From NCBI GenBank assembly GCA_002840975.1, contig PHDN01000020.1:1-64000 (forward strand): a DNA stretch of 64,000 bases, read 5' to 3'. The stretch is from Bacteroidetes bacterium HGW-Bacteroidetes-16. Its GTDB lineage: Bacteria > Bacteroidota > Bacteroidia > Bacteroidales > F082. Numbering within the stretch: position 1 is the first letter of the stretch; each line of letters opens with the position of its first letter. Below are positions 33,930 to 42,946 of this stretch, piece after piece. Made by a program: the position numbers and the translations under genes. The notes beneath the pieces were generated by a model. The model saw only the letters and a program-made list of their open reading frames with translations. It did not search any database and was not told where the DNA came from.

Positions 33930-34331
33930 ATGAAAAAAACAGCTTACTTTACCTTGGTTTTAGCCATCATCAGTTTCGCGTCATGTTCCAAATCCAGCAG
34001 CACGCCTGATGTAATTTATACCATTAAGTATACAGTTACCTCGATTGGTGATGTTCAAATGGACACGATTCAGTATAAAAATATTTCGGGTGAAATAGTG
34101 ACTAAAATGTCAGAGCCTGATTTAGATTATTCCTATACATCTGCCAACAGCTACGATGCCGGTCTTTACGTTTCAGGTAATATAGAAAATGGAGAGGTGT
34201 TTTTCAATATGCAGGTAACCAATTCAACAGGTACGGTTTATATTGATAGCACGAGCTGGAAAAATATCAATACCGGCGCTTCATATCAATTTAAAAAGAA
34301 GGCAGAGGCCTATTATTCCAGTTCGAAGTAG
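33930..34331 (+). CDS. Small lipoprotein, MmpS-like, tandem paralogue 2
   Basis: Lipoprotein of 133 residues, the same length as its neighbour at 33289, with signal and lipobox FASC (Cys19). The middle TIKYTVTSIGDVQMDTIQYK is almost the same as in the first copy, while the C-terminal third differs (ends SYQFKKKAEAYYSSSK). Each copy has its own TATATTTG promoter motif 42-44 bases upstream, so the duplication included the control region. A terminator closes the pair. Function unknown. Confidence 0.85.
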   Translation: MKKTAYFTLVLAIISFASCSKSSSTPDVIYTIKYTVTSIGDVQMDTIQYKNISGEIVTKMSEPDLDYSYTSANSYDAGLYVSGNIENGEVFFNMQVTNSTGTVYIDSTSWKNINTGASYQFKKKAEAYYSSSK

Positions 34332-34371
34332 TTTGACTTTAGATTAGTTATGTATTTAATTGAAAACGAAT

Positions 34372-34397
34372 AAGGCAGCAGGAGCTGCCTTTTTTTC
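34372..34397 (+). terminator. Rho-independent terminator after the lipoprotein pair
   Basis: Stem GGCAGC / GCTGCC with a four-base AGGA loop, followed by seven T; 41 bases after the second lipoprotein stop. Confidence 0.9.
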
Positions 34398-34437
34398 GTC
34401 TTCAAAAAAATGAATATTGACCTGCGCAGATAAGCCT

Positions 34438-34462
34438 TTTTCTTGCCTTTAAGGCAGGAAAA
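34438..34462. repeat. Strong hairpin in the leader region of the ECF sigma operon
   Basis: TTTTCTTGCC and GGCAGGAAAA pair around a TTTAA loop (ten pairs, one G-T). It is not followed by a T run on the plus strand. The rest of 34398-34708 is AT-rich with no recognised motif; it should hold the sigma-gene promoter. Confidence 0.55.
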
Positions 34463-34708
34463 CTCGATGATACATTCATGTTGTCATCTGGATAACCGTC
34501 ATTTTGTGAATCTTTGTAATTTGGCTTCTGAGCAGTATTTCAGTGTTTTAGGGTTTCATGAGAGGACTTAATTAATAAACATTGACATGATCAAAGCATC
34601 AGCCAATATTTTAAAGAAAAATGCAGCATTTTTAAAAATATTTTCCAAATTTCGTCTCAAAAGTGTAACCAATTATTTTTCGATCGTCTTTTGATCAGTA
34701 ATTTGAAA

Positions 34709-35305
34709 ATGATTAAGTCACTACACATACATCCCAATCAGGAATTGATCAGAGCCTGTCAGCGAAACGACAGGAAAGCCCAGATGATGTTGTATAAAAA
34801 TTATTATAAAGCCATGTATCACACTGCCAACCGTATTTTAGAAAATCCTGTAGAAGCCGAAGACGTGATGCAAGAAGCTTTTATTGACGCTTTTCAAAAA
34901 ATTAGCCAGTTGAGCGATGAGCAGAGTTTTAGCGCCTGGTTAAAAAGGATCGTCATAAACAAAGCCCTTGATGTGATAAAACGCGAGAAAACAATACAGT
35001 CGTACCGGGAGATGATGCAGCATGAGATTTTTACGGAGGCGGAATTTGATGACCAAGAACCCGACCTGCAATATAAACTTAGAGAAGTCCAATTGGCTAT
35101 GCAAAATATTCCCGATCAATATCGGATTGTTTTATCGCTGCATTTATTCGAGGGAATGGACTATGAAGAAATGGGACAAATTCTCAATTTGGAATATAAC
35201 AATGTGAAAACAAAGTACTCGCGTGCCAGGCGGCGATTGATCGGGGAAATTCAGAGACTACAAAACCAACAAGGGAAAAAGGAGGTGTGGCATGTGGAAA
35301 ATTGA
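34709..35305 (+). CDS. ECF RNA polymerase sigma factor
   Basis: Extracytoplasmic-function sigma factor of 198 residues from the ATG at 34709 (an upstream TTG is not needed). Region 2 runs LYKNYYKAMYHTANRILENPVEAEDVMQEAFIDAFQ-like from about residue 28 to 65, and region 4 has LSLHLFEGMDYEEMGQILN and the recognition helix with VKTKYSRARRRL. Its stop codon overlaps the following anti-sigma gene by 14 bases, so translation is probably coupled. The downstream adhesin-like genes are likely in the same operon. Confidence 0.92.
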   Translation: MIKSLHIHPNQELIRACQRNDRKAQMMLYKNYYKAMYHTANRILENPVEAEDVMQEAFIDAFQKISQLSDEQSFSAWLKRIVINKALDVIKREKTIQSYREMMQHEIFTEAEFDDQEPDLQYKLREVQLAMQNIPDQYRIVLSLHLFEGMDYEEMGQILNLEYNNVKTKYSRARRRLIGEIQRLQNQQGKKEVWHVEN

Positions 35306-35858
35306 AAAATATATTGAAGAAAACAAAGCGCATTTCGAAAATCAGGAACCTCTTGAGGGCCATGAACAACGCTTTTCAATGCGGCTAAGGAAAATAAACG
35401 GCCATAAAAAAGATACCCGTCGGTATAATCTCTGGCTAAAAGCAGCGGCATCGCTATTGCTGGTGGCTTCAATTGTTTGGCTTACGATCGAACCATTTAA
35501 GGAGGGGAAGGCTTCTTCGGTTGAAGTGACTACTATTGAAATACCGGACGATTTGCAGCAGGTTATTTCATATTATGACGGTCAATGCCGCATAGATGAG
35601 GATGAAATAAAGGAAGTCAGAAAGGAAAATAGCAGTACAACCACCATCAATCAGGTAGCTGCAAAACAAATAGAAAAGTTAGATGCCAGGCTACTCAGTA
35701 TTGAGAAGGCTTACATGAAAAATCCCGGAAGTGAGGCCGTAAAAGCGGCCATGGTCAACACACAAATAAAAAAAGCAGAAATTCTAAATACATTAAATAA
35801 TGAAGCCCGCACGGCATCGCAAGGTTATCGTGTAGGTGAACCCTATACACAATTTTAA
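35292..35858 (+). CDS. Putative single-pass anti-sigma factor
   Basis: Membrane protein of 188 residues. The cytoplasmic N-terminus (MWKIEKYIEENKAHFENQEP) has the acidic helical look of Bacteroidota anti-sigma domains; one helix (about 48-66, LWLKAAASLLLVASIVWL) crosses the membrane; the rest is periplasmic and rich in helix and charge. The start overlaps the end of the sigma gene by 14 bases, the strongest reason for the call. No named domain is certain. It should hold the sigma factor at the membrane until a signal arrives. Confidence 0.72.
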   Translation: MWKIEKYIEENKAHFENQEPLEGHEQRFSMRLRKINGHKKDTRRYNLWLKAAASLLLVASIVWLTIEPFKEGKASSVEVTTIEIPDDLQQVISYYDGQCRIDEDEIKEVRKENSSTTTINQVAAKQIEKLDARLLSIEKAYMKNPGSEAVKAAMVNTQIKKAEILNTLNNEARTASQGYRVGEPYTQF

Positions 35859-35879
35859 TCCACTTTAAATTAAATAATC

Positions 35880-36941
35880 ATGAAAAGAAAAATAACTACT
35901 TGCTTCGCAACCCTGGTAGTGCTGTTTTTCGTTGGGGGACAACAGGTTCTCCGGGCCGAAGAAACCATTGAGAAGGTGCTGATAAAAAAGCAATTTGATG
36001 TTAACCAACAAGTGAATTTGAATATTTCGCATGAATTTGGCAAAGTATATTGCAAAAATTGGGAAAAGCCGGTGATCTCCATTACCATAACGGCAAAGGT
36101 AGCAGCTCGGACAACGGATAAAGCCAATGATGTGATTGACAGAATTGTTACAAGCGTATCGGGGAACGGAAGCGAGGTGAATGCTTCCTGCAAATTGTCG
36201 TCAGGAAAAGGGAGTAATAGCAACCAACAAATTGAAATTACTATGGAGGTGATGATGCCGAAATATGTAAACCTGAATTTAAGCCATCATTTTGGATCGG
36301 CCTGGATAGGGGAGGTTACAGGCAATGCCACCATCGAAAGTCAATACGGCGACCTGACCGCCACCTCACTTACCGGTACCGCCAATGAAGTTGAAATGAG
36401 TTTTGGGAAGGCAACCATCGATTTATTAAGCAATGCTAAGTTGGAGGTCAGTTATGGCAAGATAACTGTGGAAAAGGCTGGTGAAATCAGCCTCGAGACC
36501 GAATACTCTGATGCCTTTTTCGGAGACCTCAATAAGGCAACGATAGAAATGGAGGGTGGCCACTTCGAAGCCTTGTTAATCAATAACATAGAAGGGGAGT
36601 CGAATTTTACAAACATTAAAATTGGAAAGCTGGCTCAAAACGCCCGCATCGAAATGAGTTATGGCGCAATTGAAATCCAGGATTTAAAACAAGGATTTTC
36701 AACTATTTCGCTCGATACCGAATTCAGCAATGTTGATTTAGCCATTGCCCCGGGAACCTCCTACCGACTCAGAATCGATTCGAAATTTGGAAACATTCAA
36801 TTTCCTGAAAAGAATGCAGTTGTGTCAAAGGATATTCAGGATATCTCTGACCGCCTTATTGAGGCTGTTATAGGCACGCAAAACAATACAACCGCTTTGG
36901 TATCCATCAATTCAAGTTATACCAACATTAAAATAAAATAA
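35880..36941 (+). CDS. Exported DUF4097-like beta-repeat protein
   Basis: Exported protein of 353 residues: signal peptide cut near VLRAEE, then a right-handed beta-repeat body of DUF4097 type, with short strands such as NLNISHEFGKVYCKNW, VNLNLSHHFGSAWIGE and TIESQYGDLTATSL repeated at about 20 residues. Such proteins commonly follow ECF sigma/anti-sigma pairs in Bacteroidota and may be the envelope effectors or sensors of the system. No catalytic motif. It lies 21 bases after the anti-sigma gene and 19 before the GIN-domain gene. Confidence 0.8.
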   Translation: MKRKITTCFATLVVLFFVGGQQVLRAEETIEKVLIKKQFDVNQQVNLNISHEFGKVYCKNWEKPVISITITAKVAARTTDKANDVIDRIVTSVSGNGSEVNASCKLSSGKGSNSNQQIEITMEVMMPKYVNLNLSHHFGSAWIGEVTGNATIESQYGDLTATSLTGTANEVEMSFGKATIDLLSNAKLEVSYGKITVEKAGEISLETEYSDAFFGDLNKATIEMEGGHFEALLINNIEGESNFTNIKIGKLAQNARIEMSYGAIEIQDLKQGFSTISLDTEFSNVDLAIAPGTSYRLRIDSKFGNIQFPEKNAVVSKDIQDISDRLIEAVIGTQNNTTALVSINSSYTNIKIK

Positions 36942-36960
36942 CCTTAAAAACTAATTCATC

Positions 36961-37800
36961 ATGAAATCACAAATCAATAAAATGCTTTATCATTTGCTGA
37001 CAATGATCGCGGTGTTTGTGCTTACTTCAGCCACCTTACATGCAGAAAATGACGCTGATGTATTGATACAGGATCGTCAACTTCCTGTTTTTACATCCAT
37101 TAAACTGCTTTGCTCTGCCGATCTGATCATCCAACAAGGAAATACGCAACAGGTAACGGTTAAAGCCGATAGCGACATCATTGAATTCATCGAAACCAGG
37201 GTGGAAAATGGCACTTTGATAGTTGACTTTAAACGCAACAATGTTTTTAGTGTCCATGAGATGGAGGTTCATATTACCATGACGAATCTTGAAAAAATCA
37301 TGAGTTTAGGATCGGGAGATATAGAGTTAGAAGGTGGCTTTAAGACTTCAAATCTGATTGTATCGTTAAGTGGATCCGGTGATTTTCAAGCCGACTTACA
37401 GACTCAAAATATGGAATTGGAAATAAATGGATCGGGTGATGCCAAGTTTGGAGAGGTACGCGGGTCGTTTAAGTTGTCCGTGTCGGGAAGTGGTGATGTG
37501 GAAGCCAATGGACTTCAACTTGAAACTTGTATGATCAGCGGTTTAGGCAGTGGTGACATATCCTTGTCGGGAAACTGTATCGATTTAACCATGTCGCAAA
37601 TGGGGTCGGGCGATATCAATGCTTACGGACTCAAGTCGGTAAATGCCACGGTAACCAACATGGGCTCAGGCGATATGGTCGTAACAGTGGCTGAATCGTT
37701 ACAAGCGAAACTCAATGGCTCCGGTGATCTGACTTATCAAGGCGATCCTGCCAAGGTAAAAGTAACGGCCAATGGCTCGGGAGAGGTGTATAAAAAATAG
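36961..37800 (+). CDS. Head-GIN-domain (DUF2807) exported adhesin-like protein
   Basis: Exported beta-helix protein of 279 residues with a signal peptide (cut near LHAEN). The GIN/DUF2807 repeat is easy to see: the turn GSGD recurs eight or more times at about 19-21 residue steps, with strands such as LIVSLSGSGDFQADL, LEINGSGDAKFG and LSVSGSGDVEANG. The ADLIIQQGNTQQVTVKAD head is typical. It is the last gene of the sigma operon and probably sits in the periplasm or on the cell surface. Function unknown. Confidence 0.9.
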   Translation: MKSQINKMLYHLLTMIAVFVLTSATLHAENDADVLIQDRQLPVFTSIKLLCSADLIIQQGNTQQVTVKADSDIIEFIETRVENGTLIVDFKRNNVFSVHEMEVHITMTNLEKIMSLGSGDIELEGGFKTSNLIVSLSGSGDFQADLQTQNMELEINGSGDAKFGEVRGSFKLSVSGSGDVEANGLQLETCMISGLGSGDISLSGNCIDLTMSQMGSGDINAYGLKSVNATVTNMGSGDMVVTVAESLQAKLNGSGDLTYQGDPAKVKVTANGSGEVYKK

Positions 37801-37895
37801 CCTCCTGCCAGGAACGGAAAGAGTAAAGTTACCTGACGTGTTGATCAGGAAAATAGTTTGGAATTTTCAAGTAGCAAAGCACCTTAATTTACTTC

Positions 37896-38873
37896 TTATA
37901 CCGTGATCCACTTAAATTGGTAAGGGTTCTCAGGTATCTTCATGCGTTCAGAAATACGTTGCAACCTGGCTGGTAGCCCCATGATATAATCTCTGGCTTT
38001 TTCAGCCGAATCGTTTAATTCGCGCATGTGATCAATATTCCACTCCTTAATCAAGCTGTTCATGATGTCGATATAATCCTGGGTGGTATAAACCATGGTG
38101 CGTTGGGCGGCATCAGAAAAATGAGCAAATAGCTCACCAATTTTACCGCCCGACTCCCTTAAAAAATGAGCCGGCATGATAATCTTCTTTTTCATCATAT
38201 CTTCAAAGGCCAGCATCATTTCGCTTGGATCGAGTTCAAAAATACGTGAAACAAAGTGTTTGTAAGCACTGGCATGCCTGTTCTCGTCGGCGGCGATAAA
38301 ACTACACATCTTTGCCAGGTGTGTGTTCGCGCTTTTCTTAGCGAGCAATGCCACCCTGCGGTGCGATAGGTTGGTAGCCAATTCCTGAAAACTGGTGTAA
38401 ACAAAACTTCGGTAAGGATCTTTTGCGGTATGAATGTCCACCCCATCGTTAATCAGGTGCTGGGTAGAGATTTCTACCTCTCGCATGTTTACACGGCCGC
38501 TGAGGTAAAGGTATTTATTAAGCAAGTCTCCATGGCGGTTTTCTTCTGAAGTCCATCCGCGCACCCATCGTGACCATCCTTGTCTATTTTGTTGATCAAC
38601 TCCTTCTATGTCCATTAACCATGCTTCGTAGGTAGGAAGAGCCTCCTCGGTGATGGTGTCGCCAATGAGAACGGTAAGTAAGTCATTGTCGAGTTCTCTG
38701 GCAAGTTCTTGTATCTCTTGTATTTCGTTTATAAATTGAGGACTGTTTGAGTCAGGGAGCAATTCTTGAGGTTGCCAGATTTCTTCGATGGGTTTTAAGT
38801 ATTTACTTAAAAATCCGTCCATCGATTTCTCAAGGGTTTGCATTACTTCCTGACGGGTATTTGATAGATTCAT
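37896..38873 (-). CDS. Acyl-[acyl-carrier-protein] desaturase (di-iron, stearoyl-ACP type)
   Basis: Soluble di-iron enzyme of 325 residues that puts a cis double bond into acyl-ACP, giving unsaturated membrane lipids. The two iron-ligand motifs are present: EENRHGD in the first helix pair and DENRHAS in the second; both are the EExRH type of plant and mycobacterial enzymes. The N-terminal QEVMQTLEKSMDGFLSKYLKP helix is normal. The reaction needs O2, so the organism meets oxygen at least at times. Monocistronic, with TATCTTTG 20 bases before the start. Confidence 0.92.
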   Translation of the reverse strand: MNLSNTRQEVMQTLEKSMDGFLSKYLKPIEEIWQPQELLPDSNSPQFINEIQEIQELARELDNDLLTVLIGDTITEEALPTYEAWLMDIEGVDQQNRQGWSRWVRGWTSEENRHGDLLNKYLYLSGRVNMREVEISTQHLINDGVDIHTAKDPYRSFVYTSFQELATNLSHRRVALLAKKSANTHLAKMCSFIAADENRHASAYKHFVSRIFELDPSEMMLAFEDMMKKKIIMPAHFLRESGGKIGELFAHFSDAAQRTMVYTTQDYIDIMNSLIKEWNIDHMRELNDSAEKARDYIMGLPARLQRISERMKIPENPYQFKWITV

Positions 38874-38892
38874 TTTGAATAATTTAGTTCGG

Positions 38893-38900
38893 CAAAGATA
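38893..38900 (-). promoter_or_regulatory. -7 promoter element of the desaturase gene
   Basis: Minus-strand TATCTTTG, a perfect TAnnTTTG match 20 bases before the start. Confidence 0.5.
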
Positions 38901-39239
38901 CTATTCTTATTCATTATAAATAAGCAAGTTGTTTTTATTAAATGAACGCTAGCTTTGAATTGCTAAATTCATTGGTGTCAGGATGTGAAATTATTTTTTC
39001 GGATTTGGAAAACTTTCGTAAAATGTGATGGCATTATGTGAAAATACCGGAGCTTGTCTAACTACAGTGATGCTGTATAGTTCTTTTGGTTTTGAAGACC
39101 GTAACCGGATTTACTTACTCGCCACTTTCTAAATTTGCAGGTTTAATCCAGACTACTCATTTTTGTTGAAAATGATGTCAGGAAGCCAGTGGGCTGATAT
39201 AATTGGTCGAATTGTTAACAAGAAAATCTTTCTGTTACT
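38901..39239. other. Intergenic region with no recognised content
   Basis: About 340 AT-rich bases between the desaturase promoter and the end of the MFS gene. No ORF of sound composition, repeat, hairpin with T run or RNA motif was seen. Confidence 0.5.
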
Positions 39240-40490
39240 TTACTGCTCCGCTGCATTTGATTTAAGCCGATAGAAAGGATATAAAATCAGCAAAGCCATC
39301 GAAATCGCCACCAGCGCTGTACCCAGTCCCCATAATTCGGCTAACAACCCCGTAATCCCCGCAAGAATGGCCGCTATCAATGATTTGGCCTGAGAGGTAA
39401 CCGACAAAACGCTCGCCATTGCTTCGTCTTCCGCAAGTTCTGCAATTAGCGCGATACCAAGTGGTTTACGAACATTTTCAATCATCATCACCACCAGGAA
39501 TGCCACAACGGGAATGCTGTAGATTGCAAGGTAGTAAAAAGAGAAACCTGCGATTCCGACACCAAATCCCACAATCATGGTCATATTCATGGGCTTGTAT
39601 GGATGTGCAAATAGTGCGGTCATCCTGCCGGAAAGTCGACTCGCGGCCGCTGTCAGCAGGTAGATGATAAAATAGACTACTCCTATCATGAAGGCTGTTT
39701 TCTGGTCATCGTTCATATAGATGGCAAATGGAATGGCCAATGCCATGGTTTTTATCATCGGTTGTACATAGTCCTTAATGGCTGAGTAATATCCTGAAAA
39801 GAGGGAGGTGCTGATAAGAGCTGTCAGGGTGCTGCGCTCTTTCATCGAAGTAACAAATGCCTTCCAAACCAATAGAAATTTCAATCTGATTTTGCTCAAT
39901 TGCTGAGACTTGATTTCTCCATCAAGCCATTTTGGATAGGATGCAATCAATAAAACATTGACTAGATAAGGAACCACCGACCATAAAAATACCTGCTGAA
40001 TGGCACCGGTGAAAAATACGATCACACCTGCGAGGAGTGCCGAGAAAGCCGATCCCACCTGCGACCACGAATGGGTGTGCCCGTAATAGTTTACCCGCTG
40101 GCTGGTCCATCCATTTGCTTTCAGGTATTGGAAAATCATGGCTTTGTGCACTCCTGTGCGAAAGGCATCGCCCACGGCAAACAAAATCATGGCCGAAAAT
40201 AACAGGATCAGGTTGGTGCTAAAATAAAATACCAAAAACGAACTGATATAAAATAAAAAGGAAGCAATGAGTGTGCGTCTCCTGCCCAATGCATCAGCAA
40301 CCAAACCACTGGGGATTTCCATAAACATGATAGCTATTTCACGTGTTCCATAAAGCAACCCTATTTCCAGGTAGCCAATTCCTTTCTCAAAAAAGAACAG
40401 TACCAGGAAAGCATCGAAAAACCTGAGGTTTTTAAAAAAACCATAGGAGCAAAATTTGTAATATTGAAGGTCTTTGGTGATGGAAGTCAT
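39240..40490 (-). CDS. Major facilitator superfamily transporter
   Basis: Inner-membrane transporter of 416 residues with about twelve hydrophobic helices. The MFS loop 2-3 motif is present as GLVADALGRRRTLIA near residue 65, and a central cytoplasmic stretch (about 195-215, KSQQLSKIRLKFLLVWK) joins the halves. The protein resembles the broad drug/sugar MFS groups but no substrate-specific motif can be named. Monocistronic, with TACCTTTG 27 bases before the start. Confidence 0.88.
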   Translation of the reverse strand: MTSITKDLQYYKFCSYGFFKNLRFFDAFLVLFFFEKGIGYLEIGLLYGTREIAIMFMEIPSGLVADALGRRRTLIASFLFYISSFLVFYFSTNLILLFSAMILFAVGDAFRTGVHKAMIFQYLKANGWTSQRVNYYGHTHSWSQVGSAFSALLAGVIVFFTGAIQQVFLWSVVPYLVNVLLIASYPKWLDGEIKSQQLSKIRLKFLLVWKAFVTSMKERSTLTALISTSLFSGYYSAIKDYVQPMIKTMALAIPFAIYMNDDQKTAFMIGVVYFIIYLLTAAASRLSGRMTALFAHPYKPMNMTMIVGFGVGIAGFSFYYLAIYSIPVVAFLVVMMIENVRKPLGIALIAELAEDEAMASVLSVTSQAKSLIAAILAGITGLLAELWGLGTALVAISMALLILYPFYRLKSNAAEQ

Positions 40491-40516
40491 TTGCGCGATC
40501 TCTTCATGTCCCTTGG

Positions 40517-40524
40517 CAAAGGTA
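40517..40524 (-). promoter_or_regulatory. -7 promoter element of the MFS gene
   Basis: Minus-strand TACCTTTG, consensus TAnnTTTG, 26 bases before the start. Confidence 0.45.
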
Positions 40525-40633
40525 GACTAAAACCAAAACGCTGCTGAAGGCCCAGTAAAAAAACTCGTTCTTATCAACAGGAAGCATTTGAAAAGCTTAG
40601 GCCACGCCAGTCATAGTACTTATATATTATTAC

Positions 40634-40641
40634 TATTTTTG
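40634..40641 (+). promoter_or_regulatory. -7 promoter element of the PKD-FGE lipoprotein gene
   Basis: TATTTTTG, consensus TAnnTTTG, 57 bases before the start at 40699. Confidence 0.4.
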
Positions 40642-40698
40642 TAGCCATTTTACGCTAGTATATTGATAATTAAAACGATCTGGTAATTTTTGCAAATT

Positions 40699-42126
40699 AT
40701 GAAAAGAATAAAATTGTTATCTGGTGAAGTATACACATTGTTGCTCATGTTTTTACTTTTCGCCTCTTGCACCAAAAATACTCAGAATCTTGCACCCACG
40801 GCAGCCTTTACTGTCACACCACACTATGCCGTCGTTGATTCTACGGTGATATTTGATGCTACCGGATCGTATGATGACCTGACCGCTTTTAGCATGTTGG
40901 AATTTAGATGGGATTTCAATAACGATGGCTTGTGGGAGACTACCTGGAGCAACGATCCCATCGTAAGCAATAAATATCAGGTTGCGGGCTATTACACTGT
41001 TGGACTGGAGGTTAAAGACCAGGCTGGATATACCGGCTGGGTTTCCAGAAATTTAACGGTAGCTGACACCAGTGGTTATCTGCCAGAGTATCCAACCGCG
41101 GAGTTTACCATCGATCCCTTAACAGGGGATGAAAACACCTTATATACATTTAATGCTTCAGGATGTAGCGATCCGCAAGACGATTCATATCTGTTGCAAG
41201 TAAGATGGGATTTTGACAACAATGGAAGTTGGGATACCGATTGGTCGACTGAGAAAATTGCAACCCATAAGTATGGAATAAAAGGTCAGTTTGAGGTCAT
41301 TTTGCAGGTAAGGGATTTAGATGCGAATGTGATTGGAACCAGCAAAATTCTTACTGTGGGGAGTGGGGGAGGTGGTATCATTGACCTCACCTTTATCAGC
41401 ATCCCGGGTGGAACGTTTGATATGGGTTGCACCCAATCAAATCAGGAAAATTGTAATACCTATGATGAAACACCTATCCGGTCGACCACGGTAAATGCTT
41501 TTCAATTGAGTACTTATGAAATAACCAATACCCAATTCGCTGACTTTTTAAATTTGGTGGGCTGCAACCCCGATGGTACCCTGGGAGGAACAAGGTTAAT
41601 TTTTCTTGGTGCCGAAAACTGTAAAGTTACCTACAGCGGAGGTGCTTTCGCGGCAGTCGTTGGAAATCATAATTTCCCGGTTGCACAGGTAACATGGACA
41701 GGAGCAAGAGAGTTTTGTCTTTATTACGGTGGCAGGCTTCCAACTGAAGCCGAATGGGAGTATGCGGCCAAAGGGGGGAATAATCCTGGAAATTATACGT
41801 ATAGTGGAAGTAATACCATCGAAAATGTGGCATGGTATGCTGCCAATTCATACGCCGTGAACCATGATGTTGGAACGAAAGATCCCAATCAGCTGGGCCT
41901 TTACGATATGACTGGCAATATACAGGAGTGGTGTGCTGATTGGTATGCCTGGGATTATTATACTTTAGGAGAAAATGACAACCCTTCAGGACCTGCAACA
42001 GGTGAGGAACGGGTATTACGCGGTGGCTCAGTATACAACGGGAGTGACGATTGTCGATCCTCTGACAGGTATTGGAATTCACCGGTTAGTTCCGGTCCCG
42101 GTATAGGCTTCCGCATGGCCAAGTAA
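40699..42126 (+). CDS. Lipoprotein with two PKD domains and a formylglycine-generating-enzyme-like domain
   Basis: Surface or periplasmic lipoprotein of 475 residues (ATG at 40699; the ATG nine bases upstream adds only MQI). Signal and lipobox LFASC give an acylated Cys near residue 23. Two PKD domains follow, each with the pattern FDATGSYD/FNASGCSD, RWDFDNNGSWDT and HKY. The C-terminal 230 residues are an FGE/SUMF1 fold: IPGGTFDMGC, YEITNTQFADFL, GGRLPTEAEWEYAAKGG, GLYDMTGNIQEWCADWY and LRGGSVYNG. The copper-binding Cys pair of true formylglycine enzymes is not evident, so it is more likely a ligand-binding relative. Confidence 0.88.
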   Translation: MKRIKLLSGEVYTLLLMFLLFASCTKNTQNLAPTAAFTVTPHYAVVDSTVIFDATGSYDDLTAFSMLEFRWDFNNDGLWETTWSNDPIVSNKYQVAGYYTVGLEVKDQAGYTGWVSRNLTVADTSGYLPEYPTAEFTIDPLTGDENTLYTFNASGCSDPQDDSYLLQVRWDFDNNGSWDTDWSTEKIATHKYGIKGQFEVILQVRDLDANVIGTSKILTVGSGGGGIIDLTFISIPGGTFDMGCTQSNQENCNTYDETPIRSTTVNAFQLSTYEITNTQFADFLNLVGCNPDGTLGGTRLIFLGAENCKVTYSGGAFAAVVGNHNFPVAQVTWTGAREFCLYYGGRLPTEAEWEYAAKGGNNPGNYTYSGSNTIENVAWYAANSYAVNHDVGTKDPNQLGLYDMTGNIQEWCADWYAWDYYTLGENDNPSGPATGEERVLRGGSVYNGSDDCRSSDRYWNSPVSSGPGIGFRMAK

Positions 42127-42181
42127 ACTTGTTAATCTAATTTGAAACCTAAAACTTGACATCAAACTTAAAAAAAATATA

Positions 42182-42937
42182 ATGAGAAAGAAAATTGTTG
42201 CCGGAAACTGGAAAATGAACAAATCTTTTCAGGATGCGGAAGACTTGGTAAGTACCATCGCTGACGAACTTGATGGAGTGGATACCGCCTGTGAAGTAGT
42301 GCTTTGCCCGCCATATCCTTATCTTGAAATGGCTTCGGACTATGCCGACGAGTCAGGTTTGCAAATTGCTGCCCAAAATGTGAGCGAATTTGAGGATGGC
42401 GCTTATACAGGCGAAGTGAGTGCCTCCATGTTGGCTTCCATCGAAATTGGATATTGTATTGTAGGCCATAGCGAACGCAGAAAGTATTTTGGTGAGACCA
42501 ATGCTCAATTGGCCACCAAGGTAGAAAAATTACTCGATCATGCCATTCGTCCTATTTTTTGTATTGGCGAATTGTTGGAAGAACGAAATGCCAACATTCA
42601 TTTTGAAGTGGTAAAACGACAGCTTGAAGAAGGGCTTTTTCAATTAAATAAAGACGAATTTAAAGAAGTCGTAATTGCGTACGAACCTGTATGGGCCATT
42701 GGTACCGGTGTTACGGCTACCTCGGCCCAGGCTCAGGAAATGCATGCCTTTATTCGCCAACAAATTGCCGGGAAATATGGCCAACCCGTGGCAGACAAAA
42801 CCACCATTTTATATGGTGGGAGTTGCAATGCAAAAAATGCCGCCGAGTTGTTTGCCAATCCCGATGTGGATGGAGGTTTAATCGGTGGGGCATCCCTTGT
42901 TGCCGAGGATTTTATCAAGATCGTAAAAAGTTTTTAA
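42182..42937 (+). CDS. tpiA: Triose-phosphate isomerase
   Basis: Glycolytic enzyme that interconverts dihydroxyacetone phosphate and glyceraldehyde 3-phosphate; 251 residues, standard length. The catalytic residues are seen in KIVAGNWKMNK (Lys), IVGHSERR (His) and VVIAYEPVWAIGTG (Glu); the phosphate loops ILYGGSCNAKNA and GLIGGASL complete the barrel. It is followed after nine bases by prmA, probably in one transcript. Confidence 0.98.
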   Translation: MRKKIVAGNWKMNKSFQDAEDLVSTIADELDGVDTACEVVLCPPYPYLEMASDYADESGLQIAAQNVSEFEDGAYTGEVSASMLASIEIGYCIVGHSERRKYFGETNAQLATKVEKLLDHAIRPIFCIGELLEERNANIHFEVVKRQLEEGLFQLNKDEFKEVVIAYEPVWAIGTGVTATSAQAQEMHAFIRQQIAGKYGQPVADKTTILYGGSCNAKNAAELFANPDVDGGLIGGASLVAEDFIKIVKSF

Positions 42938-42946
42938 TTAGAAATT

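Noticed and set aside
40699-42126. Active formylglycine-generating enzyme for sulfatases
   Set aside because: The fold is present, but the active-site Cys pair is not evident and no sulfatase gene lies nearby.
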